Origin: Antilocapra americana
Taxonomy: Eukaryota; Chordata; Mammalia; Artiodactyla; Antilocapridae
NCBI GenBank assembly: GCA_007570785.1
Contig: ML661885.1
Span: 13,070,490-13,134,489 of the forward strand
Direction: 5' to 3'
DNA length: 64,000 nucleotides
The notes beneath the pieces were generated by a model. That model searched no databases. It saw only the letters and a program-made list of their open reading frames with translations, and was not told where the DNA came from. Each line of letters starts with the position of its first letter. Position 1 is the stretch's first letter. Positions 43,800 to 54,770 of this stretch are shown here, piece after piece. Both the position numbers and the translations under genes were made by a program.

Positions 43800-43862
43800 A
43801 TTATAGCACTATACAATCCGTGGTTGGTTGAAACCTGTGTTGTTTAAGGGTCAACTGTAAAG
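43800..43862. mobile_element. Tigger/MER2-like DNA transposon end
   Basis: AATCCGTGGTTGGTTGAAACC and the terminal GGGTCAACTGTA resemble a MER2-type terminus. Short, so tentative. Confidence 0.4.
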
Positions 43863-43940
43863 TAATATAAGAAAGGCACTTAGAATGGGACACTGACATG
43901 TAATAAGTGCTCAGTAAATGATAGCCGATCTTTTAAAATT
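43863..43940 (+). repeat. MIR tail fragment
   Basis: GGCACTTAGAATGGGACACTG and TAATAAGTGCTCAGTAAATG are the MIR 3' part. Confidence 0.6.
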
Positions 43941-44029
43941 CTCTTATTTTTAGTTTTTTGCTTATATTTTGTGCTAGTTGTGTTGTCTTATAAATAGCAA
44001 GTCAGTGACTGTTGTTTTTAAAATGTGGT

Positions 44030-44150
44030 TTGGGAATTCCCCGGCAGGCCAGTGGTTAGAACTCAGCATTTCACTGCCAAGGGCCTGGGCTTTAATTCCT
44101 GGTAAGGGAACTAAGATCCCACAAGCTGTGAGTCACAGCCAAAAAGAGAA
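44030..44150 (+). mobile_element. CHR-type SINE, short form
   Basis: GGGAATTCCCCGGCAGGCCAG head, TTTAATTCCTGGTAAGG, AACTAAGATCCCACAAGC and 'gccaaaaag' end. Confidence 0.88.
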
Positions 44151-44164
44151 AACTGTGTTTTATT

Positions 44165-45110
44165 AAAAATTAACATCCAGAAAGCACACAAACTGTAAAT
44201 CGATGAATATTCATAAAGTGAACAGAGCTCTGGAAACAGCCTTCAGATCAAGCACACCCAGAAACTCTCAACTTGCCTTCTTCCAGGCATTGGCCTCACC
44301 AAGGGCACCATTTCTAACAGCACAGGCGGCTTCACATTGTTTTGAATTTTATCTGAATGGATTTGTATAATGTGTGCACCTTCATGTCTCAGCTCTTTTG
44401 CTCAACATTATGTCTGTGAGATTTGTCCATATTTGTAGGTACAGCTGCACTTGTTCACTCTTATTGCTGCATAATATTTTACATGTGCTGTATCACAGTT
44501 TAGCAAGACTCTTGAGAGTCCCCTGGACAGCAAGGAGATCAAGCTAGTCAATCCTAAAGGAAATCAGTCCTGCATACTCACTAGAAGGACTTATGCTGAA
44601 GCTGAAGCTCCAATATTTTGGTCGCCTAATGTGAAAAGCTGACTCTTGGGAAAGACCCTGATGCTGGGAAAGATTGAGGGCAGAAGGAGAAGAGAGTATC
44701 AGAGGATGAGATGGCTGGATGGCATCACCAATACAATGGACATGAACTTGGGCAAACTCTGGGAGATGGTGAGGGACAGGAAGGCTTGGCATGCTGCCGT
44801 CCATGGGGTCATGAAGTCGGACACAACTGGGCAACTGAACAACAACAAATATGGTTGATGGTCTTTTAGTCTTTCTTGGTTAGGGCTATCTCAAATGATG
44901 CTGCTGTGAACACTCTTTTGCATGTATTTTAGTGAACCTCATATGCATTTTGGTTACCTTGAGATGGAATCACTGGCTCACAGGATATGCATTTTTTCAA
45001 TTTTACAAGGCGCTGCTAAACTGTTCTACAGAGGGGCTGTACCAGTTTACACTCCCACAAACCTTGCCTTTTAATAAGAGTTTGTAATTGTCATAACTGT
45101 TATGACCAAT
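44165..45110 (-). mobile_element. L1 LINE fragment, antisense, with nested BovB
   Basis: GTCTGTGAGATTTGTCCATA, GCTGCATAATATTTTACATG left of the BovB, and GATGCTGCTGTGAACACTC, GAGATGGAATCACTGGCTCA, 'tgtaccagtttacactcccac' right of it, all in the order of an old antisense L1. Confidence 0.65.
44500..44855 (+). mobile_element. BovB LINE 3' end
   Basis: AAGACTCTTGAGAGTCCCC to CTGGGCAACTGAACAACAAC. 5'-truncated, inserted in the antisense L1. Its frame (44646-44858) has a C-terminal BovB reading without RT motifs. Confidence 0.92.
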
Positions 45111-45717
45111 GTCATGTTATTTTGTGGTTTTGTTTTTGGTTTCCTTGCTGTTCTTTTATATTTAGTTCTCCTTTCAGTATAAACAGAACTTTGTTTTGCT
45201 TGCCTTTTGAAATAACTTGCAGGATAAAGAACCTGTTTTTAATTTACTAATGTTTACTATATGGCAATTCACAATCATTGTCACAAGTCTGTCTAATTAT
45301 CAAAATTACAATGAAAACAATTATGTTGACTCTCTTTCCATGAAAGGCAAAGACTTTAGTGCTTTTGCTCCCTTCCCTTAGTCCTGTCTTCAAGAAATTA
45401 ATGTTGTATCATAAATTCTATCATCCAAAATTTAGCCCATCAGAGAGGTGCTAATTTGTAGGGCTTGATATTGGCCCATATTAAATTGATCCAATGGCAC
45501 AATGCCATTGACCTTGAATGCTGTTGTAAGAAAAGCTATGAAACTCCTGATTGTAATTATGAGGATCTTGTTCATTGCACTACTGTGTTTTCCCAGCAAG
45601 GCATTGTTCCCAGATCTCAGAATCAGAAATTGTGCTTTTCATGAGTACATGGCTTATTTTTACCTTACAAACCCAGATATTTTCCTTTTTATAACACTGA
45701 CTTGTAGGAAATTTAGA
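45111..45717. other. Gene-free stretch, nothing recognised
   Basis: AT-rich. No repeat or gene recognised. Confidence 0.45.
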
Positions 45718-45720
45718 ATA

Positions 45721-45799
45721 TATTGGGTTGGCCAAAAAGTTCTTTCAAATTTTCCCGTAAGCCAGGACAAACTCAAATGAACTTTTGCCCAACCCAATA
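45721..45799. mobile_element. Mariner-type MITE, intact 79-bp hairpin
   Basis: Left arm TATTGGGTTGGCCAAAAAGT pairs with right arm GAACTTTTGCCCAACCCAAT, leaving a ~35-base centre that also pairs in part. Flanked by TA-containing sequence as expected for Tc1/mariner. If transcribed it would fold into a pre-miRNA-like stem. Confidence 0.9.
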
Positions 45800-45804
45800 T
45801 TTTA

Positions 45805-46084
45805 TTTTTCTATGTTTGCATTTTTGAAAACAATATTATACTCTTTTGGAAATGAGGCAAAATATGAATCAGTGTGGCAGGGCAAAGATGGCTTCCATGT
45901 CCATGGTGGTTATCTCCAGGGAGAGAAGTGAGAATGAGAAAAAAAGTGAAAATAGGCTGATTTATTTGCATTATTTAAGTATGAATTTGTACACTATTGG
46001 TATAATTTTAAAAAGAAGTATGTGTACATTGAAAAGAAAGAAATTAAAGGCAAATACATGTAGGATCTGGGATAGAACTCCCTA
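45805..46084. other. Gap, nothing recognised
   Basis: A/G-rich sequence between the MITE and an L1; no family assigned. Confidence 0.4.
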
Positions 46085-47990
46085 AAACATGAAACCATAT
46101 AGAAATGATAGGGTCAGATCTCTATATGACCCAAAATTTCAAAACTTTCTCTCCAGCAAAAGCACTGAAAACAAAGTCCTCAAATCAGTAGACTACTGAC
46201 AGACAACATTAAAAACAAATGTTATAGAAAAGATGAATAACCTCAAAATATAATGAGCTTCTACTAATCAAGAAGAAAATGAGAAAGAGCTAATAAAATA
46301 GATAAATAGGGAAATCACTAAGAATAATGATAAAAGACCTATTAACATGTATTAGTTAAACTGATAAGAAATGAAGAAATGCAAATCAAAAATAGATTTT
46401 CTATTTCAGTCTAAGTTTTTCATTTATCAGATGGGGAAGTATTTAAAAAATGCATATAACTGATGTAGGTGAGGGGAAAAAGGCCATGCTATTGATGGTT
46501 ATAAAATAGCACAGCCTATGGGAAGGATATTTGTGTACTATATGAACTAACAATCCCATTTTTTAAACTAATCTACAAATACACAAAGATGCATGAATAT
46601 ATATACATACATATAGGCAGGCCTTCACAGACTTGCACTTTAGTATTATTTGTAGGAATACAGATAGTAGAAATTATTTAAATGATCATTTTGGGAGAAA
46701 TTTATTAATGGAATACTAATCATCTAATTCCAGAAAAACATCTACTTCTGCTTTATTGACTACCCCAGAGCCTTTGACTGTGTGGATCCCAACAAACTGT
46801 GGAAAATTCTGAAAGAGATGGGAATACCAGACCACCTTACCTGCCTCCTGAGAAATCTGTATGCAGGTCAGGAAGCAACAGTTAGAACTGGACATGGAAC
46901 AACAGACTGGTTCCAAATCAGGAAAGGAGTACATCAAGGCTGTATGTTGTCACCCTGCTTATTTAACTTATACACAGAGTACATCATGAGAAATGCCAGG
47001 CTGGATGAAGCACAAGCTGCAATCAAGATTGCCGGGAGAAATATCAGTAACTTCAGATATGCAGATGACACCACCCTTATGGCAGAAAGTGAAGAACTAA
47101 AGGGCCTCTTGATGAAAAGTGAAAGAGGAGAGTGAAAAAGCTGGCTTAAATCTCAACATTCAGAAAACTAAGATCATGGCATCTGGTCCCATCACTTCAT
47201 GGCAAATAGATAGGGAAACAGTGGAAACAATAACAGACTTAATTTTGGGGGGCTCCAAAATCACTGCAGATGGTGATTTCAGACTTCAGCCATGAAATTA
47301 AAAGATGCTTGCTCCTTGGAAGAAAAGCTATGACCAACCTAGAGAGCATATTAAAAAACAGAGACATTATTTTGCCAACAAAGGTCCATTTAGTGAAAGC
47401 TATGGTTTTTCTAGTAGTCACTTGTGGATGTGACAGTTGAACTATAAAGAAAGCTGAGCACTGAAGAATTTATGCATTTGAATTATGGTGTTGGAGAAGA
47501 CTCTTGAAAGTCCCTTAGGCAGCAAGGAGGTACAACCAGTCCATCCTAAAGGAAATCAGTCCTTAATATTCATTGGAATAACTGATGCTGAAGCTGAAAC
47601 TTCAGTACTTTGGCCATCTGATTCGAAGAACTGACTCATTTGAAAAGGTCCTGATGCTGGAAAAAATTGAAGGCTGGAGGAGAAGGGGATGACAGAGGAC
47701 GAGATGGTTGGATGGCATCTCCGACTCAATGGACATGAGTCTGAGTAAGCTCCAGGAGTTGGTGATGGACAGGGAAGCCTGGTGTGCTGCAGTCCATGTG
47801 TCACAAAGAGTCAGACACAACTGAATGACTGAACTGAACTGAAGCATCTAATAACAAAAATATGGTAGTTTTATCTATACTGACCTGAAAAAGCCCACAA
47901 TATGTTAATCATAGTTGAATGAAAGAATGAGCAGATGGAAATACATAACCTGAATGAAAGCTCAAGTGGATGAAAAGTAGATATTAAATA
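46085..47990 (+). mobile_element. Old L1 LINE (ORF2 end to 3' region), split by BovB
   Basis: Left: 'aagaaatgaagaaatgcaaatcaaaa' near 46369, TATTATTTGTAGGAATACAG, GAGAAATTTATTAATGGAATAC. Right after the BovB: ACCTGAAAAAGCCCACAATATG. The order is that of a diverged sense L1. Confidence 0.6.
46729..47844 (+). pseudogene. BovB LINE, RT remnant, with 8-bp TSD
   Basis: Starts at the RT region (CAGAAAAACATCTACTTCTGC). A frame at 46782-47135 holds DCVDPNKLWKILKEMGIPDH-type and GVHQGCMLSPCLFNLYTEY motifs, then YADDTTLMAES, so the catalytic aspartates are kept. A frameshift follows near 47115. A further duplication of 'gatttcagacttcag' at about 47273 and later stops break the rest. CATCTAAT at 46721-46728 recurs at 47845-47852. 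Confidence 0.94.
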
Positions 47991-48070
47991 ACCTCTGGGC
48001 ACAGGGGGCACCAAAGGGGGTTCTGGCTTCTTCCACCTTCCTTAGGGTTTGACAAGGAGGCAGTGTAGTC

Positions 48071-48278
48071 TTAAGTTTCCCAGGTGGTGCAGTGGTGAAG
48101 AATTCTGTCAGTGCAGAAGATGCAAAAGATGTGGGTTCGATCCCTGGGTGGGGAAGATCCTCTGAAATGGGAAGTGGCAATCCACTCCACTTCTTACCTG
48201 GAAAATTCCATGGACAGGGGAGCCTGGCAGGTCACAGTCAGTGGGGTCTCAAAGAGTCGGACTACAGGACTACAACTG
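48071..48278 (+). mobile_element. Bov-tA SINE with 8-bp TSD
   Basis: TTAAGTTTCCCAGGTGGTGC head, intact B-box GGGTTCGATCCCTGG, shortened Bov-A body. GTGTAGTC at 48063-48070 recurs at 48279-48286. Confidence 0.92.
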
Positions 48279-48286
48279 TGTAGTCA

Positions 48287-48792
48287 AGGGGCACCGGCCC
48301 TTCCAGATTAGCATGGGGCTAGTTTGCCTGAGAGGATTATAGTGTCCTAGGGGTGTGTGTTTGTGCACGTGAAAGAGCTTTGCTGCCTGTATCTTTGTTT
48401 GGGATCGGATTGTGAATTGGGTTCTGTTTTTACTTGCCACTCTTCCCCTCTCTCTGCAAACACCCATAAGGACCTAGCACGTAGCCAGGGAAGCCAAACA
48501 GCATCTTGAAGAAAAGCCAAACTCCCCCAAACCAGTAAGGCTCCCTCTCCCCACAGAGACTTCCTCCACATTTCCTCTTACCATTTAGAAGTAAGTACAA
48601 AACGTGTTCTCAAGTCTTGTAGCGTCCCTTCCATTCTGGATCTGCTTCCAAACCCCCAGTGCTGATGAGAGGGGAGCCTGAGTTCTCAAGGTGCGAGGGT
48701 GTCAAGAAAGGAGTCGGGTATCTGCTTCTATGCTTGGGCGTGATCTAAGCCTCTCCTTGTCTGTGTGGTTGGACTGCTTTTCTCCACTTCTC
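48287..48792. other. Gene-free stretch, nothing recognised
   Basis: No repeat family or gene recognised. The overlapping short open frames have no known domain. Confidence 0.45.
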
Positions 48793-48903
48793 ATTGCCAG
48801 GGATCCCATAGGTCATGAGGAGCCTGGCAGACTACAGTCTGTGGGGTCGCAAAGAGTCGGACACGACCGAGCCACTAAGCACAGGACAGCACAGCACAGG
48901 AAG
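48793..48903 (+). mobile_element. Bov-A 3' fragment
   Basis: CATTGCCAGGGATCCCATAGG, GGTCGCAAAGAGTCGGACAC and a CAGCACAG-repeat tail. Confidence 0.85.
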
Positions 48904-50987
48904 GTCCTAGAAAGTGAGTGGATGCAGTTACCGAAAGACACAGGGAAGCCCTACCTGTGTCTCCTGGCCCCTCTGCAACCCCCGACCTCCGACACCTCCT
49001 TTAACAAGATAGGCAAGTAACTGGGCCTCACATTAGCAGGAAAAATAGTTTGTTCCCCTTCAGATTTGACTTAACATTTTTTTAGCTCCTTTTTTCCCTC
49101 TGTTCCTTCTACCCTTCCTGTTTCTTATTTTTTTTAAAAATAGTCTTTTCCCCCGCCCTGATATCCTAGAAAAAACCAAAATAGCCTATGTGATTTCACC
49201 ACAGGTAATGAAGTTCTGACCTAAAAATGTTTCGTTGAATGAAGTTCTGCACATGAAATAGCCTGCAAGCTTCTGCCAATAGCAAACATACCAAAATGTG
49301 CTACAGAACATATTTCTTGGAAAACCAAACAAAAGAAATAGGAAGAAATGGGCAAAGTCCATTTCTTTTCTCTGCCCGCCTCCTGTTGCCTAATTCTCAG
49401 TTTTCATGAGGTCTTTGGAAAAGGGGAAGAGTCATGGGCCTGTAGTTATTTGATCCTGTTTTTCATCTCCCTTTCTTCTCTTTAGCTTCTCTCTCATGGA
49501 TGGTGCTCACTTACTACATGAAACGTATTATTACCAAATGACAGTCAGTGGCAACACCACATATGCCTTTTCTGGAACAAGCTGTAACAAGGGTCTAAAA
49601 CATGACTTGTGGTTCTCAAAGGGTTTGGTCAGTGTCCATGCACTCTTCCTTGGGGAGGCTGAGACTTGCTGTGTTTGAAGAGTGTGGGGTCTTTCTCGAA
49701 AAAACTGTGGTTCCACTTGTTAGGTTTGCAGGATGATTACAGAGCAATGGGGTAACAAGTGAAAATGAAACCGTCTATTGAAAACACAATGCCGGCCACT
49801 CCTCACACCCCAGCCAAACAAATTCCCTTTGTCTGTCTATCAGAAGGGAAGTATGTTTGGCTAAGCAAAGATGGGAGTGTGGTGGGCAAATGCAGGAGGG
49901 AGGAGATAAGGGGATGGTGAGGGAAAATGGAAGGAAGTTTCTGTGCCCTCGGGACTCCTGATTCTCTACACCTTGGAGCTAGTGTCTACCACCGTGGCCT
50001 GTGGTTCCCCAATCCCTTGCACCCGTCAATGGGCTGTCCTCTCTAGACCCTGCCACCCTCACTCCCTCCACGCCCCCTCATAGCTGGGCCCCTACTCATT
50101 GATGTTGTGGCCAAGAAAGAACACACGGAGCCTCTCTGGATAATTTTCAGGAAATTCAAGGAGAGAAGAGAAAATGGAATGTAAAAAATCAGTGTTTTAG
50201 TTTTTAATTTCCCTTCAAGAAATCTCATTGGTGGAGGCCTCCTCCAATGGTTGGATGACTTAGACTTTCTCTGAGCTAATTAGGTCTTGACATATATTTG
50301 CCAAGTATTCTGTACTAATTTTTTCTTTCATTTCCAAAATTTTAAATCTAATTCATGAAGCCTTGAATACAACCATATGCCAACATGGAAAATAAATGCA
50401 CTTTGAAAGTGGAAAAAGGGAGCCTGCTGTTTGATTTACATCATTTTTTTAACGAGTTAGTCAACATTTACTCAGAACCCTCTGGGTACAAAATGTAATA
50501 GGCATGTGGGAAAATTACAAAAGATATGGGAAGATATTTTTTTCTGCCTGAGAAAATCCAACTAATTCACTCTAATGAAAGACACCAACTAAAGGCATAT
50601 GAGAACAGCTAAGAATACAAATAAAGGGAACTGGCTGTGTCCACTAAGGACACATTAATTTAAATCGCCCATGAGTGCTGAAGGCTGGCTGAGACTTGCT
50701 GGCAGTGAAGTGTCCCAGCTGGGGACTTTGTGGCATTTCCCTGGTGAAATCCATCCAACAGCAGGCTTGACCTTTCTTAGCAGTCTAGGAGGAACTGCAC
50801 AAGTAAATGTAGCAAACTTGAAGAGCTGATGTTCTAACCATAATATTGTTTAACCATAATGATATTATGGTGACCATCTTTGGATTTATTCCAGAGGCTT
50901 TGTAACTATGTCAGCTCAGGACTCTTCTATTTTCCTTAGAGTCAAAAAAAGCAGACATGACACTTGGCTCTGAAGACATCAATTGTT
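48904..50987. other. 2-kb repeat-poor stretch, nothing recognised
   Basis: The longest block in the window without a recognisable interspersed repeat apart from the TRAM1 3' region. No convincing exon. A small inverted motif, ACCATAATATTGTTTAACCA then TAATGATATTATGGT, lies at 50836-50870. Confidence 0.5.
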
Positions 50988-51318
50988 CCTTGCTCAGTTG
51001 CTAAGTTGTGTCCAACTCTTTGCAACCTCATGAATTGAAACATGCCAGGCTTTCCTGTCCTTCATTATCTCCCACAGTTTGTGCAAACTAATGTCCATTG
51101 AGTTAGTGATGCTATCTAAATATCTCATCCTTTGCTGCCCCCTTCTCCTCTTGTCCTCAATCTTTCCTAGCATCAGGGTCTTTTCCAATGAGTCTGCTCT
51201 TCAAAACAGGTGGCCAAAGTATTGGAGCTTCAGCTTCAGCAGCAGTCCTCCCAATGAATATTCAGGGTTGATTTTCTTTAGGATGGATTGGCTTGATCTC
51301 CTTGCTGTCCCAGGGCAT
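50988..51318 (-). mobile_element. BovB LINE 3' end, antisense
   Basis: TGCTCAGTTGCTAAGTTGTG to GATCTCCTTGCTGTCCCAGGG. 5'-truncated. Forms an inverted pair with the copy at 51646-52222. Confidence 0.92.
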
Positions 51319-51645
51319 CAGTGATACCACTCAATCCTTTTGTGCCTCCTTCTGGCCAGCTCTCTTTTTGTGGACTTCTTGTAAAGTCAAGTGTCCGCTC
51401 TGGATAAACAGGACTTTCAAGAGTGTACTCTGCTTTTTCAAAGCTTTGTTATCTGTGTTTACTGCTGGCAGAAATCTGGAAAGCTGCCAAAGAAACCTGG
51501 CCAAAGCCTCTAGTTTGAATGGGAGTGTCTACAGGGTAGGTCCAAGCTCCCTTCTGACTCGTCAGGAGTGTTTCTGGATCCTTTTGAGAACTATCAGGTT
51601 TAACTGCCTGAGCTTTTGAGTGAAGTGCCTTTGAGGCCCACTTAT
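51319..51645. other. Spacer between inverted BovB ends
   Basis: No family recognised. The translation of either strand shows no known domain. Confidence 0.4.
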
Positions 51646-52222
51646 TTTCTTGGGCTCCAAAATCACTGCAGATGGTGATCGTAGCCATGAAATTAAAAGA
51701 CACTTGCTGCTTGGAAGAAAAGCGATGACAAACCTAGACAGCATATTGAAAAGCAGAGACATTACTTGGCTGACAAAGGTCCATCTAGTCAAAGCTATGG
51801 TTTTTCTAGTAGTCATGTATGGATGTGAGAGGTGGACTATAAAGAAAGCTGAGCACCAAAGAATTGATGCTTTGAACTGTGGTGTAGGAGAAGACTCTTG
51901 AGAGTCTTGGCCTGCAAGGAGATCCAACCAGTCAATCCTAAAGGAATCAGTCTTGAATATTCATTGGAAGGACTGACGCTGAAGTTGAAGCTCCAAGGCT
52001 TTGGCCACCTGATGTGGAGAACTGACTCATTGGAAAAGACCCTGATGCTGGGAAAGATTGAAGGCGGGAAGAGAAGGGGACAACAGAGGATGAGATGGTT
52101 GGATAGCAATCACTGACTCGATGGACTTCACAAGGTCTGTGAATTGGTAATGGACAGGGAAGCCTGGAGTGCAGCAGTCCATGGGGTCTCAAAGAGTTGG
52201 ACACAAATGAGTGACTGAACTG
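51646..52222 (+). mobile_element. BovB LINE 3' end
   Basis: GGGCTCCAAAATCACTGCAG to GAGTGACTGAACTGAACTAG. 5'-truncated downstream of the RT catalytic box; two frames (51650-51901 and 51898-52116) separated by a frameshift near 51895. Confidence 0.92.
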
Positions 52223-52494
52223 AACTAGTGGCTCAAAACAAAGCATGTCAAAGCACCTGTGGGGAAAGACCGATTTCTATTTTCAATCCATCACAGAATA
52301 ATGTTTTGGAAAATAATAATAAACTACTAGGAAAATTTGATTTTAGAAAAAGCTCAAAGACTACTGAACACAAGTTTAAATCTCTCTCTCTTTTTAGATT
52401 CAATACACAAAAACTATTCTGTCAAACTTTCATAAAAGTTTTAAATGTTCACTCTGTTTCTAAACTTATCTCACTAAAGATTTGTTACCAACAA
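52223..52494. other. Gap, nothing recognised
   Basis: A (CT)n-like run at 52381-52394; otherwise no feature. Confidence 0.4.
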
Positions 52495-52663
52495 TTTGCA
52501 GGATGGACTTGGGTTCGATCTCTGGTTCAGGAAGGTTACCTGGAGAATTGAATGTAACCCACCTCAATATTCTTGCCTGGAGAATTCCATGGACAGAGGA
52601 GACTGGTGGGCCACAGTCCACGGGGTTGGAAAGAGTTGGACACGACTAAACAACTGAGCACAA
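52495..52663 (+). mobile_element. Bov-tA SINE, 5'-truncated
   Basis: Enters at GGACTTGGGTTCGATCTCTGG and continues through the Bov-A body to GACACGACTAAACAACTGAGC. Confidence 0.9.
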
Positions 52664-53223
52664 GGTCCAATCTAACAGTGTTCAATAAATGCAGGGAGGA
52701 GGAATGAAATAATAAAATAATACCAATTACATGTGCTAGAAAATAAACACATGTAAGGAGGTAACTTACCCTTAAGATTTAACAATATTGCTGAGAGTGT
52801 CCCAAGAAATATCACTTTCACTGGCATCTTCAAAGGAGAAAGACTTGCTGACAAAACAAGAGGGAATATGGATGCAGCTTCCTTCCTTGGAACCTGCCCA
52901 CTATACACCTGCAGGCCACACTTCTCCATGAAGATGGCAGGAACAGAAATACCTTGGAGATACATTGGTGCCAAGGAAAATGGGTGGACTTGGCAGCCCA
53001 AGGCCTGGCATCAACGTCCTAAAGACCCCACCCTGCTGGCTGCCCCATCCGATGGCACATTTATCCTGGGTGGGCTGCTCTAACCAATGCTGCCTTTGCT
53101 CTTGGCCCTAGTGGTACTCAGCCTGGTAAGTACAATACTTCTCAGCTTATAAGTAATTTTCTCAAGAGATGCCTTGCCTCCTCTCCTTCCATCCTTTTCT
53201 CTCTCTCTCTCACATTAGGTGGC
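52664..53223. other. Repeat-free stretch with exon-like end
   Basis: No repeat family recognised. 52920-53128 is moderately GC-rich and open on the plus strand to 53083; a donor-like CTG|GTAAGT lies at 53127-53135. No known domain, so I do not call a gene. Confidence 0.35.
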
Positions 53224-53238
53224 CCCCTTTGCAGTACT

Positions 53239-53449
53239 TATCTGGTGGCTCAGCGATAAAGCATCTGCCTGCCAATGCAGGAGACACAAGACATGCAAGT
53301 TCGATCCATGGGTCAGGAATATCCCCTAAAGTAGGAAATGACAACTCACACCAGTGTTCTTGCCTGGAGAATCCCATGGACAGAGGCGCCCCGGGGGTTA
53401 TAGTCCATAGGGTTGCACAGAGTCAGACATGACTGAGCCCACACATCTA
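53239..53449 (+). mobile_element. Bov-tA SINE with imperfect 15-bp TSD
   Basis: ATCTGGTGGCTCAGCG head, AGTTCGATCCATGGG, complete Bov-A body. CCTTTGCAGTACTTA (about 53228) recurs as CCTTTCCAGCACTTA (about 53450) with two mismatches. Confidence 0.9.
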
Positions 53450-53644
53450 CCTTTCCAGCACTTACAGTGTATCATTGTATTTTTGTACATGGTTACTTTC
53501 TTCATACTTTTAGGTCAGTGAGAGTTGGGAATCATACCTGTGATGTCTGTCCCTGTGGATTCTGAGCCTTGCCAAGTTATTTGGAACCAGGGCACTCATA
53601 TCTGTGTGAGCGATTGCTGGGCCTCAGCAACCATGCTGCTTGTA

Positions 53645-54106
53645 CAGGTTCACCTTGCTTTATTGAGCTTCACAGATACTATGCTTTTTACGACTTGAAA
53701 TTTGGCACAACCCTGTGTTGAGCAAATCTATTGGGTCCATTTTCCCAATAGTGTTTTCTTGCTCCCTGCCTCTGTGTCACATTTTGTCAATTCTGGCAAT
53801 ATTTCAAGCTTTTAAAAAAATTATTATATTTGTTTAGGTGATCTACGATCAGTGATCTCTAATGTTACTATGACTCACAGAAGGTTCAGATGATGCTTAG
53901 CACTTTTTAGCAAAACAGTATTTTCTACCTAAAGTATGTACATTTTTTAGACATAATGCTATTGTACACGTAGTAGGCTACAGTATGGTGAAAACATAAC
54001 CTTTATATGCACTGAGAAAGCAAAAAATTCATGGAGCTCTTTTAATTACCATGTTCTGTGTATTGCTGTAGTCTGGAGCCTAACCCTGCGATCTGAGGTC
54101 TGCCTG
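53645..54106 (+). mobile_element. Tigger1-type DNA transposon, deletion derivative
   Basis: Begins CAGGTTCACCTTGCTTTATTG and ends CTGAGGTCTGCCTG, flanked by TA on both sides. Internal phrases (TGTGTCACATTTTGTCAATTC, 'ttagacataatgctattg', CCTTTATATGCACTGAGAAAGC) are the two ends of Tigger1. The transposase middle is missing, so it is non-autonomous. Confidence 0.85.
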
Positions 54107-54111
54107 TAACG

Positions 54112-54770
54112 GATTTTTTCTCCATTTTCACTTGTAAACTTCTAATGCAATGAACTGATTTTGATAGGGTGGAATCATGAGGCAACTTAATTTTGTGTTA
54201 CTGTTGCTTCAAACCCACTCTGTGGGCTCCTTCTCTTTCTGATAGTGGGGATGCACTTGGGCAGATCCTAAAGCTTGTAATGTCTGTCGTGGGTCATAAA
54301 AAGTCACTTGTGTCTCAAGAAATGACTTATGTTACTAAGTCACTTCGGGGCCACGATGGAAGCTGTGAATGTTTGCCCACCCCACCCCCAACCTGGGGTC
54401 TCTGGGCTGTGGGCCTCTCCTGGGTCCTAGCAACTGGGGGTCTGATCACTCCCATCAGTCCCTGTGGTCAGGGTCTCTAGTGGGGATGGCGGCCTTGCTC
54501 TGGGAGCCCTGCACACAGCAGACTGGGGAAGGCCATAGAGGGCTCCAGTGACAGGGGCTGGGGGGCAGTGTCCCTGGGCCCCGACCCTTTCCTGCACTTT
54601 TCCACTGTGGTTGTTCTGCATGCTTGTCTGGGGGGTGGGCGTTGCAGTGGGGTTGTGGCTGGGGCTGGGGGGACGGTCAATGTCGCTTCCTTCCTGCTGG
54701 GAGGGGTCCAGCACCTGCCGTCCTGGGGCTCCCACCAGATTCTTCAAGACTTTAGGTCCATAAATGGAAG
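54112..54770. other. GC-rich unassigned patch
   Basis: 54350-54760 is rich in G and C with G-runs, clearly above background. It adjoins the U5 side of an antisense LTR, so it could be retroviral leader remnant, but I see no convincing primer binding site. TGAGGCAACTTAA occurs at 54179-54191 and again at 54771-54783. Confidence 0.4.

Noticed and set aside
52868..53083. Open frame as a novel coding exon
   Set aside because: No recognisable domain and only ~70 codons; kept only as a low-interest observation because of the nearby donor site.
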